Positions 33,519 to 41,704 of a DNA stretch of 48,319 nt are shown one piece after another. Within the stretch, counting starts at the first letter, position 1; each line of letters opens with the position of its first letter. Below the pieces are notes generated by a model. The model worked only from the letters and a program-made list of their open reading frames with translations, was not told the DNA's origin and did not search any database. The translations under genes and the position numbers were made by a program. Origin of the DNA: Candidatus Peribacteraceae bacterium (GTDB taxonomy: Bacteria; Patescibacteriota; Gracilibacteria; Peribacterales; Peribacteraceae); the NCBI GenBank assembly GCA_028703835.1, contig JAQVMB010000011.1:1-48319 (forward strand). The letters are read 5' to 3'.

Positions 33519-34312
33519 TGTTTGCCGAATACAAATTGTTCAAGCTCCCCGAAGATCGGTTTCGTCGTGGCGACGCAGAGCACGCCCCCGCGCTGGTCGG
33601 AGAGGTCTTTCAGTTCGAGTTTGGCCCGACCGCCCGCTTCCCGGACAAGGAAACAGCCTGCCGCCGCATCCCACAGATGGGGGCCGTTGAAGAAGAGGCC
33701 GTCATTGTGGCCGAGGAGGATTTCTCCGAATTCCATCGCTGCGCAACCGTAGTTCTGGAGGCCGGCGCATTTGGGGAAACGGAGCGTGACGGGGTTCTCC
33801 TCGTAGTTTTGGATCGTGTTCGTGCAGAGGATGGCGTCATCCATGCTTTCCGTCGGACGGAGGAGGACGGGTTCCCCGTTCACGGACACGCCGCCGCCCC
33901 GCGATCCGGAGAAGGTCAAGTTTTTGGCGGGCAACACCATCATTCCGACGACGATTTCTCCCTCCTGCTCCAGAGCGACAATGGTGCCGAAGTCATCCTT
34001 CCCATGAATGTAGGGCGTGGTGCCGTCCAACGGATCGATGATCCATCGGAAGGGGGAATCAGGGTTGCTGAGACCGTCGGATCCTTCCTCTTCCGCAAGG
34101 ATGCGATGAGCGGGAAAGACGCTTCGGATTTCCCGGATGACGGCTTCCTGCGCCGCTTGGTCCACATCCGTGACGAAATCCGCGCGTCGTTTCGATCGGA
34201 TCTGCAGGGCACTGCCGCCTTTCCGCTTCCGCATCGCGATATCAGCGCCGGCCTCCGCCGCCCGTCGGGCGACGTCGAGGGCTTGCCGGAGGTCGAAGGG
34301 CGCCTTGTTCAT
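33515..34312 (-). CDS. Inositol-monophosphatase-family phosphatase
   Basis: The 265-aa protein has all FIG/IMPase metal sites: DFVTDVD (45-51), LAEEEG (72-77), IIDPLDGTTPYIHG (91-104) and WDAAAG (214-219). It could act on inositol phosphate, 3'-phosphoadenosine phosphate (CysQ-like), histidinol phosphate or fructose 1,6-bisphosphate; sequence alone does not decide. Its ATG overlaps the TGA of the upstream small acidic gene by 4 nt, indicating translational coupling. Confidence 0.88.
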   Translation of the reverse strand: MNKAPFDLRQALDVARRAAEAGADIAMRKRKGGSALQIRSKRRADFVTDVDQAAQEAVIREIRSVFPAHRILAEEEGSDGLSNPDSPFRWIIDPLDGTTPYIHGKDDFGTIVALEQEGEIVVGMMVLPAKNLTFSGSRGGGVSVNGEPVLLRPTESMDDAILCTNTIQNYEENPVTLRFPKCAGLQNYGCAAMEFGEILLGHNDGLFFNGPHLWDAAAGCFLVREAGGRAKLELKDLSDQRGGVLCVATTKPIFGELEQFVFGKH

Positions 34313-34491
34313 TTGATCTCGTCTTCGATGGGATCGTGCCCTTCCCCGATGCGCTCCCCGATGTCATCGCCCATGTTGTAGTTGCCCGTTTCCCCGATTT
34401 CTACTTGGTCTTCGGGCTTCTTCTTGTCGTCATCGTCTCCCGGTCCGTTCTTCTTCCGTCCTCCGCCGATGGTGGATGCGTGGGATGTCAT
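34309..34491 (-). CDS. Small acidic protein coupled to the phosphatase gene
   Basis: The 60-aa protein is very hydrophilic, with a GDDDDKKK run and an acidic tail (GEGHDPIEDEIK). It is probably disordered. I recognise no family. The assignment rests on a TACAAT box 6 nt before the ATG and on the ATGA overlap with the phosphatase start. The frame can be extended to 34611 but that would bypass the promoter. Confidence 0.5.
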   Translation of the reverse strand: MTSHASTIGGGRKKNGPGDDDDKKKPEDQVEIGETGNYNMGDDIGERIGEGHDPIEDEIK

Positions 34492-34497
34492 GTCCGT

Positions 34498-34503
34498 ATT
34501 GTA
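34498..34503 (-). promoter_or_regulatory. -10 before the acidic protein/phosphatase operon
   Basis: On the minus strand TACAAT ends 6 nt before the ATG at 34491, the same geometry as other leaderless candidates. Confidence 0.5.
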
Positions 34504-34561
34504 CCCGAACCATCGTGAAGCCGACCAGTTTCCATTGTATTTGGCGCAATCGGTTGGATAC

Positions 34562-35254
34562 CTACAGCGGATGCAGCCGGTACTGCCGCAGCATGCGTCG
34601 GGCATCCTCAAATACCGGGTATGTCCGTTCCACTTCTTTCCAGTAGGCGCGGGAATGGTTGCGTACCTTGCGGTGCGCGAGCTCGTGCACGATCACGTAG
34701 CGCAGGAGCGGCGGGGGCAGGAAGAGCAGGCACGTATTGAGCATGATGTCCCCGCGCGCCGAACAGCTGCCCCACTGCGAGGAGGCGAAGGCGGTGCGGA
34801 CGGACCGGATGGGGACGCGCAGCGTCTCTGCGTTCACGGCCTCCACCGCGCGGCGCAACTCTGTAATCTTCCGTTCGCCGAGCAGGCGCCAAAGGAGGCG
34901 ATGCAAGGTCCGGCGGTGGAGGCCGGGGCCCACGTCGATGCGCCATCCGTCCTCCGTCCTCTTGGCGCGTGTTTTGTTGCCGGAGAGCAAATCGACGGTG
35001 TATTCCCTTCCCGATGCGAGGCGCAGCCGGAGGCTCGTTTCTCCTTCCAGCAGCGGCCGGAACGGATCGATCACGGTTTTTCCGCGTTCCCGCAGGAGGA
35101 GTTTGCCCATACGTCGCAGCAGACTCTCGATGTGCGCCCGTTCCTCTCGTGCCGAGAGGCCGCACGCCAGACGGATGACGATGGTTTCTCCCTCCAACAA
35201 GCCGCGGGAGGTGCGGTTGGCGGAACGTTCGATACGGTGGGAAGGTCTGTGCAT
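34562..35254 (-). CDS. YgjP/WLM-type metallopeptidase (DUF45)
   Basis: The 230-aa protein has the zinc motif HELAHRKVRNHSRAYW near residue 200 (HExxH with a third His in NHS), and before it FASSQWGSCSARGDIMLNTCLLFLPPPLLRYVIVHEL, typical of YgjP-like M48-related peptidases. The N-terminal half has the beta-rich region found in the family. It has no signal peptide, so it acts in the cytosol; substrates in this family are little known. ATG 35254 is preferred over 35287. Confidence 0.85.
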   Translation of the reverse strand: MHRPSHRIERSANRTSRGLLEGETIVIRLACGLSAREERAHIESLLRRMGKLLLRERGKTVIDPFRPLLEGETSLRLRLASGREYTVDLLSGNKTRAKRTEDGWRIDVGPGLHRRTLHRLLWRLLGERKITELRRAVEAVNAETLRVPIRSVRTAFASSQWGSCSARGDIMLNTCLLFLPPPLLRYVIVHELAHRKVRNHSRAYWKEVERTYPVFEDARRMLRQYRLHPL

Positions 35255-35316
35255 GCGGGGCGAGAGTACACAGGGAAGAACCGACAAGCACGTTTTCCTT
35301 TCCGTTTTCGCCGTTG

Positions 35317-36069
35317 TCAGGATGCCGGGACGGAAGAGGCTGTTCCGGCCGTATCGAGGCAGGAGGGCAAGGCTTGCAGCGTGGCCAGCAGCCCCGCCAC
35401 GTCGGCGTTATCCGTTGCCAGGGAGGCGCGGAGTGTGGCTTCTCCCTCCGGCAGGCAGGCAGGCGGGTCGGTGATTTCGTCGAGCAGGAGGGCGTACCAC
35501 GAGAGCAGGCGGTCTCCCCGCAGGAGCGTTCGCGCGTCCGACAGGGGACTGCGGTACTTTTCCTGCAGCCTTTGCCGTGCCTGCAGCACGTCTTCCTGCC
35601 GGTCATACACGCCGCTGTCGAACGCGAAGACGAGCGTGCCGATGGCTTCGGTGAGTTGGTCCGACCGGACGAGGACATCGTTGCGACGCGGTTCCGTCGC
35701 TTCCACCAGGGAACGGACATAGTCCTTCTCGCGGCGGAGGAACTCCCGCTCCAGCGTCAGCGATCCGCGGTAGCAGCGGACGAGCGTGGGTACTTTGGCG
35801 TCCCGGTTCGCACGACGAAGGTCTTCCCTGCAGGCGCGCTGTTGTTCCATGCGATCCCGCACATAGGCGGAACGGACGGTTTGCCACTGGGCATCCCTTT
35901 TTGCAATCGTTCCGAGGATGTCACGGAGCGTTGCGGCGCGCTCGGCGCGTTGCGCCGCCACTGATCCCGTGCCCGATGCGGGGGATGATGAAGGGGGTTC
36001 CTGTGCGCCGGCCATGGTGACGATGAGCAGGGGGCCGAGAAGGAAGAGGAGGAGGCGCATGGGTTTCAT
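35317..36069 (-). CDS. Exported helical orphan protein
   Basis: The 250-aa protein starts with a signal peptide (MRLLLFLLGPLLIVTMAGAQ). The remainder is helical with many Arg and Glu and a few cysteines (ACREDLRR, VRCYRGS, ACLPEGE, SCLDTAG) that could form disulfides outside the cytosol. I recognise no family. Its start overlaps the end of the preceding gene by 4 nt (ATGA), so both are coupled. Confidence 0.6.
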   Translation of the reverse strand: MKPMRLLLFLLGPLLIVTMAGAQEPPSSSPASGTGSVAAQRAERAATLRDILGTIAKRDAQWQTVRSAYVRDRMEQQRACREDLRRANRDAKVPTLVRCYRGSLTLEREFLRREKDYVRSLVEATEPRRNDVLVRSDQLTEAIGTLVFAFDSGVYDRQEDVLQARQRLQEKYRSPLSDARTLLRGDRLLSWYALLLDEITDPPACLPEGEATLRASLATDNADVAGLLATLQALPSCLDTAGTASSVPAS

Positions 36070-36716
36070 CGGTTACGGCCGTCCCGGCCGGAGAGCTCGG
36101 TGTACTGCAGGAAGCGGAAGGTGGAGAGGATCTGCTCCTGCTCCGTCAGGATGTCTTCCGGGTCCACGATGCCCATCTGGAGCGCGGCGGCCAGGACAGG
36201 GTTCTTGCGGGAGGTCAGCACGGTGGCGCGCACCATAACGTGGCGAGGATCATCCGTTTGGAACGGAAAATTGCGCACGAAGAGATACTCTTCCGAGAGG
36301 CCCCGCAGGTCTTCCGTCGTGAAGGGGGACGTGGTGAGAGCGAACGTTTGTCGGTCCAGAACTTTCCAGCCTGCGAGGTGCATTTCGGGATGGATTTCTT
36401 CGCGGGGGGATCCCCGGAACTTCTCGAATACGATGGTGTCCGTCACACCGTCCGCTGCCGGCTTCGTGGAGCGCAATTCCACCTGCTGGTCGTTCTCAAC
36501 CAGCTCATACCAGGCAGGGTAGCGGAACTCGAAGGCGAGGCCGGTATTCCGGAATGTTCGCCACTCTTCGGTCTCCACGTCCGACGGGCACTGCACGATG
36601 TCCGCTCCGCCCAAGGACGCGACGGCCTGCGATCCGTTCCGTAGCAGCGCGCCTCCCCTGGCCATGAGGCCGATGCCGAGGACCAAGCCGACCAGAAAGG
36701 AGACGAAAGTACGCAA
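36066..36716 (-). CDS. Membrane-anchored orphan protein, TTG start
   Basis: The 216-aa protein has an N-terminal anchor (FVSFLVGLVLGIGLMARGG) and then an extracytoplasmic domain beginning FRNTGLAFEFRYPAWYELVEN, which resembles the start of PsbP-like domains found in surface proteins of uncultured bacteria; this similarity is tentative. The first plausible start is TTG at 36716. A TACACT lies about 24 nt upstream. It is coupled to the downstream exported protein gene. Confidence 0.6.
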   Translation of the reverse strand: MRTFVSFLVGLVLGIGLMARGGALLRNGSQAVASLGGADIVQCPSDVETEEWRTFRNTGLAFEFRYPAWYELVENDQQVELRSTKPAADGVTDTIVFEKFRGSPREEIHPEMHLAGWKVLDRQTFALTTSPFTTEDLRGLSEEYLFVRNFPFQTDDPRHVMVRATVLTSRKNPVLAAALQMGIVDPEDILTEQEQILSTFRFLQYTELSGRDGRNR

Positions 36717-36815
36717 AAGGGAGAGGTGGAACGTGCGCCAAGTGTACGAGAAACGGCGGCTCCGTCACCAGTGCTGCCCTTTACGGGAGGCGCTTCTGTG
36801 ATGCGGCATCGTCTT

Positions 36816-38873
36816 TCATTGTTTCTTTTGCAGCAATTCCTGTTCCTTTTCCAAGTAGCGCAGGACGGTGTCCACGTACGTCGAGTGGCTCCAGGTGAGC
36901 GGCGCCACGGAGAGGGGCGCGCCCGTCAGGGGGTGGTACTGCTCCGCGAGGATACCCGTGCCGGACGCGCGTTTCGCCGCCCATTGCAGCGCTTCCTTCG
37001 GGGCGGCCAAGTCCTCGGGTTTCTGCGCGATCGCGATCTTCCACTGGGCGAGCCAGAGCGTGGTGATGATCCACGGGTTGCCCGGCATGCCGATGGTGGT
37101 GGGGATCACCTCCTGGTAGTGGTCGTCCGGGTAGCGGGCCAGCCCGCCGATGCCGATCTTCACCGTGAGCGCCCGTTCCAGCTGCCGCATGGTGGAAACG
37201 ACGCGTGGGTCATTCGGCGGCAGGATATCCAGGAGCCAGACGGCGACGATGCTCGCGTCCGGCGCAAGGTCTTTCGACACGGTTTGCCCGTCTTTGCGCC
37301 GGATGGATTTGACGAACCGTTGTTCCTGTTCGTCGAAGAGGTGGAAGAGCAGGGCTTGCCGCATCTTGTCGGCCGCCTCCTGGAAGCGGTCCGCATGCGT
37401 GTGGTGCCCCAAGATGCCGGCGATCCGCGCCGCGGCATGCAGGCCCGCGACGGTGCAGGCCGTCGTGTAGGTAAAAATGCCGCGTTTCTCCTCCCAGGGG
37501 TCGTAACTGGCCAGCGGGAGGCCCGTTTGCTCCTCGCGGAACTCGTACAGAAACTGCGCCGCTTTCTTCACGAAGTGCTCGTACATCTCTTGCAGGAATT
37601 CGAAGTCCTGCTGCCGCTCGAAGTGTTTCCAGATGGCATGGATGACGAGCGCCGTCTCGTCTTCCTGGATGGGCAGCTGCGGTTCGCCGTCCTTGAACCA
37701 GGGATGCCAGGAGGAGCCGACGGACCCGTCGGGGTTGTACTTATGGAGCAGGTAGCCGTCGGGCATTTGGATGTCCGCACAGAATTGGAAGAATTTCCGC
37801 GTCACTTCCCCGTAGCCCGCACGGTCGAGTGCCAGGGATACGAACGCCCCGTCCCGCGGCCAGACGTACGTGTACGTGTCGCGGTTGAACGCCATGATGT
37901 CCGCGTCCGCCGCCGCCACGACGCCGCCGTTGTGGTCCACGTGGGTCCGGATGATCAGGAGACTGCGCTTGAAGAGATCCACGAGATCCGCGCCCAAGGA
38001 GCCGAAGTTCCATGCGGTCTTGTTCACCCAGCTCTTCCAGTAGTTGTGGCAGTTGCGGTGGAGGCGTTCCGGCGTTTCCCGGATGACCGTTTCCTGCAGC
38101 TTCATCACTTCGTCGAGCGATTTGCCGACGCAGACCCACAGGACTGCCTGCGTCTCGCCCGTGGCGGGGACCGCGCAGTGGAGGCCCACCGTGGAATCTA
38201 CTGATCCCTGTTCGATGGGATTGCCGGAGAGTTCGCCGTCCTCGGCGTCCTTCCAGGTTCCTTCGAGTCCCCGAAAGTGCGATTTTCCCACCGTGAAGGA
38301 AGAGAGTCCTCCGGTCGCCAGCGTCTCGCGGCTGCGGAGGATCGAGGCGTACCGTTCCCCCTTCCACGGGGCTTGCGCCGGGGGGCGGGTGACGTCGGGC
38401 GTCCCGCCCACGAGCACGTAGCGCGTTTGCCGGAAGTGGATGACGCTGTTCGTGTACGGCTCGTAAAAGGCGGTGTCTTTCTGCTTGTCGCCGTAGAGGA
38501 AGAAATCATGGTTGAAGAAAATGCGTGCTTCCTTCGCCTTGCCGTCGCGGCTGCGCAGGAAAAAGTGGCGCAGGAGCACGTTGTGGACGGGATGCACGTA
38601 GTCCAGGATCGTGAGGGAGAGACCCAAGCCTTCGTTTTCAAGGATGGAATTCCCCACCAGCGATTCACGGTCGTACCGCGGCGTGATCTTCCAACTGCCG
38701 TCATTCAGCCAGGAGAATCCCCGGTCCTTCACGAAGATGCCCACGCGGTGCAGGTGACCGTACGTGGTCTGGTCTTCCATTCCCACGAAGGGGAAGTAGA
38801 AGTCCCGCATCTGCAGGGACTCGTCGAAGGTGGCGAGGAGGGTGCCGTTGCCGATGACGAGGGATCTTGGCAT
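36816..38873 (-). CDS. GH15 glucoamylase-type glycoside hydrolase
   Basis: The 685-aa protein has an N-terminal beta-sandwich (about 1-270: NGTLLATFDESLQMRDFYFP) and a catalytic alpha/alpha barrel. Barrel segments: TYVWPRDGAFVSLALD near 338, YNPDGSVGSSWHPW, LASYDPWEEKRGIFTYTTA near 456 with the likely acid Glu, and TGILAEQYHPLTGAPL near 643 with the likely base Glu. GH15 enzymes release glucose from alpha-glucans or trehalose. No signal peptide, so it acts on internal glycogen-like polymer. It is third in the operon with GH57 and a glycosyltransferase, 24 nt after GH57. Confidence 0.92.
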   Translation of the reverse strand: MPRSLVIGNGTLLATFDESLQMRDFYFPFVGMEDQTTYGHLHRVGIFVKDRGFSWLNDGSWKITPRYDRESLVGNSILENEGLGLSLTILDYVHPVHNVLLRHFFLRSRDGKAKEARIFFNHDFFLYGDKQKDTAFYEPYTNSVIHFRQTRYVLVGGTPDVTRPPAQAPWKGERYASILRSRETLATGGLSSFTVGKSHFRGLEGTWKDAEDGELSGNPIEQGSVDSTVGLHCAVPATGETQAVLWVCVGKSLDEVMKLQETVIRETPERLHRNCHNYWKSWVNKTAWNFGSLGADLVDLFKRSLLIIRTHVDHNGGVVAAADADIMAFNRDTYTYVWPRDGAFVSLALDRAGYGEVTRKFFQFCADIQMPDGYLLHKYNPDGSVGSSWHPWFKDGEPQLPIQEDETALVIHAIWKHFERQQDFEFLQEMYEHFVKKAAQFLYEFREEQTGLPLASYDPWEEKRGIFTYTTACTVAGLHAAARIAGILGHHTHADRFQEAADKMRQALLFHLFDEQEQRFVKSIRRKDGQTVSKDLAPDASIVAVWLLDILPPNDPRVVSTMRQLERALTVKIGIGGLARYPDDHYQEVIPTTIGMPGNPWIITTLWLAQWKIAIAQKPEDLAAPKEALQWAAKRASGTGILAEQYHPLTGAPLSVAPLTWSHSTYVDTVLRYLEKEQELLQKKQ

Positions 38874-38897
38874 GAGGCGGATCGGGGAGGGTGGAAG

Positions 38898-40277
38898 TTA
38901 ACTCTTACGCGGGGAAGCTTTCAGCTTTGAGTGGTCAGCGGCCGGCTTGTGTAGGTGTTGCTTTTGCAATCGGCTGACTTTGAGTCTTGCTGACGGCTGG
39001 CTGCTGACAGCTGTCCGCTCCTCCGTGGCATCAGCAGCTGCCGCTACTCTCTGTTTAAGGTCGCACAGGGCGTGGCTGTACCGCCGGTACGCTTCATAGG
39101 GAGAATCGTACGGACTGAAGTACTTGTGCACGTCCCCGTCGCTCCAGTATTTGGTCGACATGTAATAAAAGTGGTCCGAGGTCTGGAGACGGCGCCAGAT
39201 GTCCAAGAGAAGGGGATTGCCAGTTTCTTTCACCTGCCGCTCCAAAGCATAGACGGCATCGATGGCGGCGCTCTGAATGCGGTTTCCCTGCCATGCGGAG
39301 AGATCGCGTTCCGAGTCCGCCCATGAGATAAAGCTGTGAACGTCATATTCATGGGTGTGCTCGTGTTCCCATGCTTCGATGGTCTGGGAGGGGGTGGCGG
39401 CCTTGATGCCACGTTCCTGCCAGACGCGCGGAAGCGCCCGGAGAAAATCGAAGATGCCGGTGTCCGCCCACTGATGTTCGCCGAACGTTTCGTAGTCCAT
39501 GAAGAGGTTGACGGTGTGGCCGCCGCTGCCGGTAAGCCAGTCGGTGAAGGTATCCGCATGCAGCGGGAACCCCACCCAGGATTTGTCGGAGAAGCGGAAC
39601 GCGACGTCGTCGGAGAGGCGGTAGTTTTTGAGGAGGATGTGGATGTCCTGTGCGCGGCGGGAGAGGGGACGAATCTTCCGCACCGCTGTTTCAATGGAGC
39701 GGGGGAGACGGAATTGGGGCGGGACGAAGAGGTCATTGGGGCTGCGTCCGCGAAGGAGGTGATCCGCACCTTCGGCGATGATCCCGCGGAAGCCCATGAG
39801 GCGGGCGATGTGCGCAAGTTCATTGCGGTAGATCAGCTCCGTATTGCGGAAGACCTGCGGCGTCTGCCCGAAGAGTTCCTGGATGGTCTGCACATGCTTG
39901 CGGACTTGCAAGGCGAATTCCTCCACGGATTTCAGGGAGGAGAGCGAGTGGTAATACGTTTCCGCCAGGAATTCCACCTTGCCCGTGTGGGCGAGCTGCC
40001 GGAAAGATTCCAGCACGTCTTCGCCGTACTCGCGGCACTGGTCCAGGAAGACGCCCGAAAGGGAGTAGGCGATCTGGAATTCCGGGTACTGTTGCACCAG
40101 TTCCAACATGAGGCGGTTCGCCGGCAGATAGCACTTCTCCGCCACCTTGCGGAAGATCGCACGGTTTTTCTCCGCGTCGAAGTAATCAGGTTCACCCTGT
40201 CCGATGTCCGAGATTCGGAGGTCGCGGAGGCGGTACGGCTGGTGGACCTGGAAGTAGAAAGTGACGAGAGGCGCCAT
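38898..40277 (-). CDS. GH57 alpha-amylase-type glycoside hydrolase
   Basis: The 459-aa protein starts LVTFYFQVHQPYRLRD, the GH57 HQP motif. Further landmarks are LAETYYHSLSSL, FRNTELIYRNELAHIARLMG, GIIAEGADHLL and LFMDYETFGEHQW with the conserved Asp. GH57 enzymes are alpha-amylases, 4-alpha-glucanotransferases or branching enzymes; this form resembles the alpha-amylase subgroup. No signal peptide. The last 45 residues or so (from EERTAVSSQPSARLKV) are read from the CAGC-type spacer repeat and are probably not part of the fold. It begins 3 nt after the glycosyltransferase stop. Confidence 0.92.
   Translation of the reverse strand: MAPLVTFYFQVHQPYRLRDLRISDIGQGEPDYFDAEKNRAIFRKVAEKCYLPANRLMLELVQQYPEFQIAYSLSGVFLDQCREYGEDVLESFRQLAHTGKVEFLAETYYHSLSSLKSVEEFALQVRKHVQTIQELFGQTPQVFRNTELIYRNELAHIARLMGFRGIIAEGADHLLRGRSPNDLFVPPQFRLPRSIETAVRKIRPLSRRAQDIHILLKNYRLSDDVAFRFSDKSWVGFPLHADTFTDWLTGSGGHTVNLFMDYETFGEHQWADTGIFDFLRALPRVWQERGIKAATPSQTIEAWEHEHTHEYDVHSFISWADSERDLSAWQGNRIQSAAIDAVYALERQVKETGNPLLLDIWRRLQTSDHFYYMSTKYWSDGDVHKYFSPYDSPYEAYRRYSHALCDLKQRVAAAADATEERTAVSSQPSARLKVSRLQKQHLHKPAADHSKLKASPRKS
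38917..39020. repeat. CAGCTTT/GGTCAGC word repeat covering the GH57 3' end
   Basis: Left part: TTTCAGCTTTGAGTGGTCAGC; right part: GCTGACTTTGAG, GCTGACGGCTGGCTGCTGAC and AGCTGTCC. The words run in both orientations and match 4932-4958 and 640-667. Here the repeat forms the final codons of the GH57 gene. Confidence 0.7.
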
Positions 40278-40280
40278 GGT

Positions 40281-41510
40281 TCAGCGGGTGGAATGATGAA
40301 TGAGATCCGTGTAGATCGAACGCAACTTGTGAGCCTGGTTCTTCCAGGAGAGGCGGCGGAGGATGCGTGGCGCTTCCGCTTTCAGCTGCGCGGAGAGCGG
40401 TTCCTCGCGGAGGATTGTGATGATGCAGTCCGCCATCTTGTCCGTGTCCCAGTAATCCACTTTGAACGCGTGGTCCAATACCTCCGCCACGCCCGATTGC
40501 TTGCTGACGATCACCGGCGTGTCGTGCGCGATCGCCTCGAGAGCCACCAGTCCGAAGGGTTCGGAGAGCGAGGGCATCACGAAGCAATCGGCCGCTTGGT
40601 ACAGCGCCCGCACATCTCTGCCGTGCACTTTTCCGGTGAAGATGACATTGTCCTGCAATCCCATCTCGCACGCGCGGTCGATGAGGAAGGGGAGCATGGG
40701 GCCGTCTCCCGCCATGACGAATTCCACGTCCGGCATGAAAACGCGAACGCGTTTGGCCACTTCCAGGAACTGCAACGGGTTCTTCTGCACCGTCATGCGG
40801 CCGAGGAAGAGAATGAGCGGATGTCTCTTCTTCCCGTGCTGCGACAGGATGGCGGGTTTCACCATGTCATGGGGCTGGTCATGCCCGTTGTGGAGTACCG
40901 TGATCTTGCCTACAGAGATCCCGTAGTGTGAGACGAGCAGGTTCTTGGTGTAGGCGCTCACCGCGACGATCCGGTCGGCCATTTGGAGTCCCCGTCGTTC
41001 CTTCCCGGCGATCCATTCGTTGGGATGGAAATCGGTCCGGTCGAACTCGGTGGCGTGGATGTGTGTGACGAGCGGTTTGTCGTGGTGTTTCGCGGCACGG
41101 ATGCCCGCTTCGTAGGTCATCCAGTCATGGCAGTGGACCACGTCGGCATGGATGTTCTTCGTCATCTCCACGCTCAACGCCGTGAACTGTTCCACGGCCT
41201 GACCGAGGTCATGGCCATAGAGGCTGCTTTCTTCCTTCGGCAACGAATGAGTCAGGATGCGCTGTTCGTACGTCCATTCATCGTCGTACGGGTTGAGCAA
41301 ACTCGGAACCAGGACGGATTCCCGCATCTCGTCCGTGGGGAACACGACGTGCATGTTCTCTTCCGGTTGGGCGTTGCTATGCGGAAGGACGAGTGTCACC
41401 CGCACGCCGTTCTTCAGGAGGCCGCGGACGAGGCCCTGGCAGGCGACGCCCAGCCCTCCCAAGTGTTTGGGCGGATACTCCCAGCCGAACATGAGGGTGT
41501 GCAATTTCAC
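40281..41510 (-). CDS. GT4 glycosyltransferase, glycogen-synthase-like
   Basis: The 409-aa GT-B enzyme has an N-terminal HTLMFGWEYPPKHLGGLGVACQGL, the G-rich acceptor loop of glycogen synthase-like proteins. It also has VVHCHDWMTYEAGIRAA, RIVAVSAYTKNLL, ILFLGRMTVQKNP and the C-terminal SEPFGLVALEAIAHDTPV, the EX7E nucleotide-sugar site near residue 320. With GH57 and GH15 downstream it most likely builds an alpha-1,4-glucan. It could use ADP- or UDP-glucose. A TGGTATAAT promoter lies about 50 nt upstream, with a hairpin TTCGCC/GGCGAA in the leader. Confidence 0.9.
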   Translation of the reverse strand: MKLHTLMFGWEYPPKHLGGLGVACQGLVRGLLKNGVRVTLVLPHSNAQPEENMHVVFPTDEMRESVLVPSLLNPYDDEWTYEQRILTHSLPKEESSLYGHDLGQAVEQFTALSVEMTKNIHADVVHCHDWMTYEAGIRAAKHHDKPLVTHIHATEFDRTDFHPNEWIAGKERRGLQMADRIVAVSAYTKNLLVSHYGISVGKITVLHNGHDQPHDMVKPAILSQHGKKRHPLILFLGRMTVQKNPLQFLEVAKRVRVFMPDVEFVMAGDGPMLPFLIDRACEMGLQDNVIFTGKVHGRDVRALYQAADCFVMPSLSEPFGLVALEAIAHDTPVIVSKQSGVAEVLDHAFKVDYWDTDKMADCIITILREEPLSAQLKAEAPRILRRLSWKNQAHKLRSIYTDLIHHSTR

Positions 41511-41560
41511 GTGGGTGTTCGTGTGTGTTTTTCGCCTTCGTACGGCGAAGAAATCAAATT

Positions 41561-41569
41561 ATTATACCA
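41561..41569 (-). promoter_or_regulatory. Extended -10 of the alpha-glucan operon
   Basis: On the minus strand TGG-TATAAT lies 50 nt before the ATG at 41510. The leader contains a small hairpin (TTCGCC at 41531-41536 with GGCGAA at 41544-41549), unlike the leaderless genes nearby. Confidence 0.6.
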
Positions 41570-41704
41570 GAAAAATGCTTCGCCGTGGAGGCTCTGGGTA
41601 TTGCAAACATTCAAAAGTGGTTTGTTATAGGTAACTTTTCAAATGAATGGCTGCCGGAAGCCTCTTTTGAGAATTACATCTTCGTCGCGTACCCTATGGT
41701 GTAC

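Noticed and set aside
32822-34381. 519-aa plus-strand frame
   Set aside because: It covers the palindromic repeat, maf in another frame and the antisense of the phosphatase gene. It has no motif.
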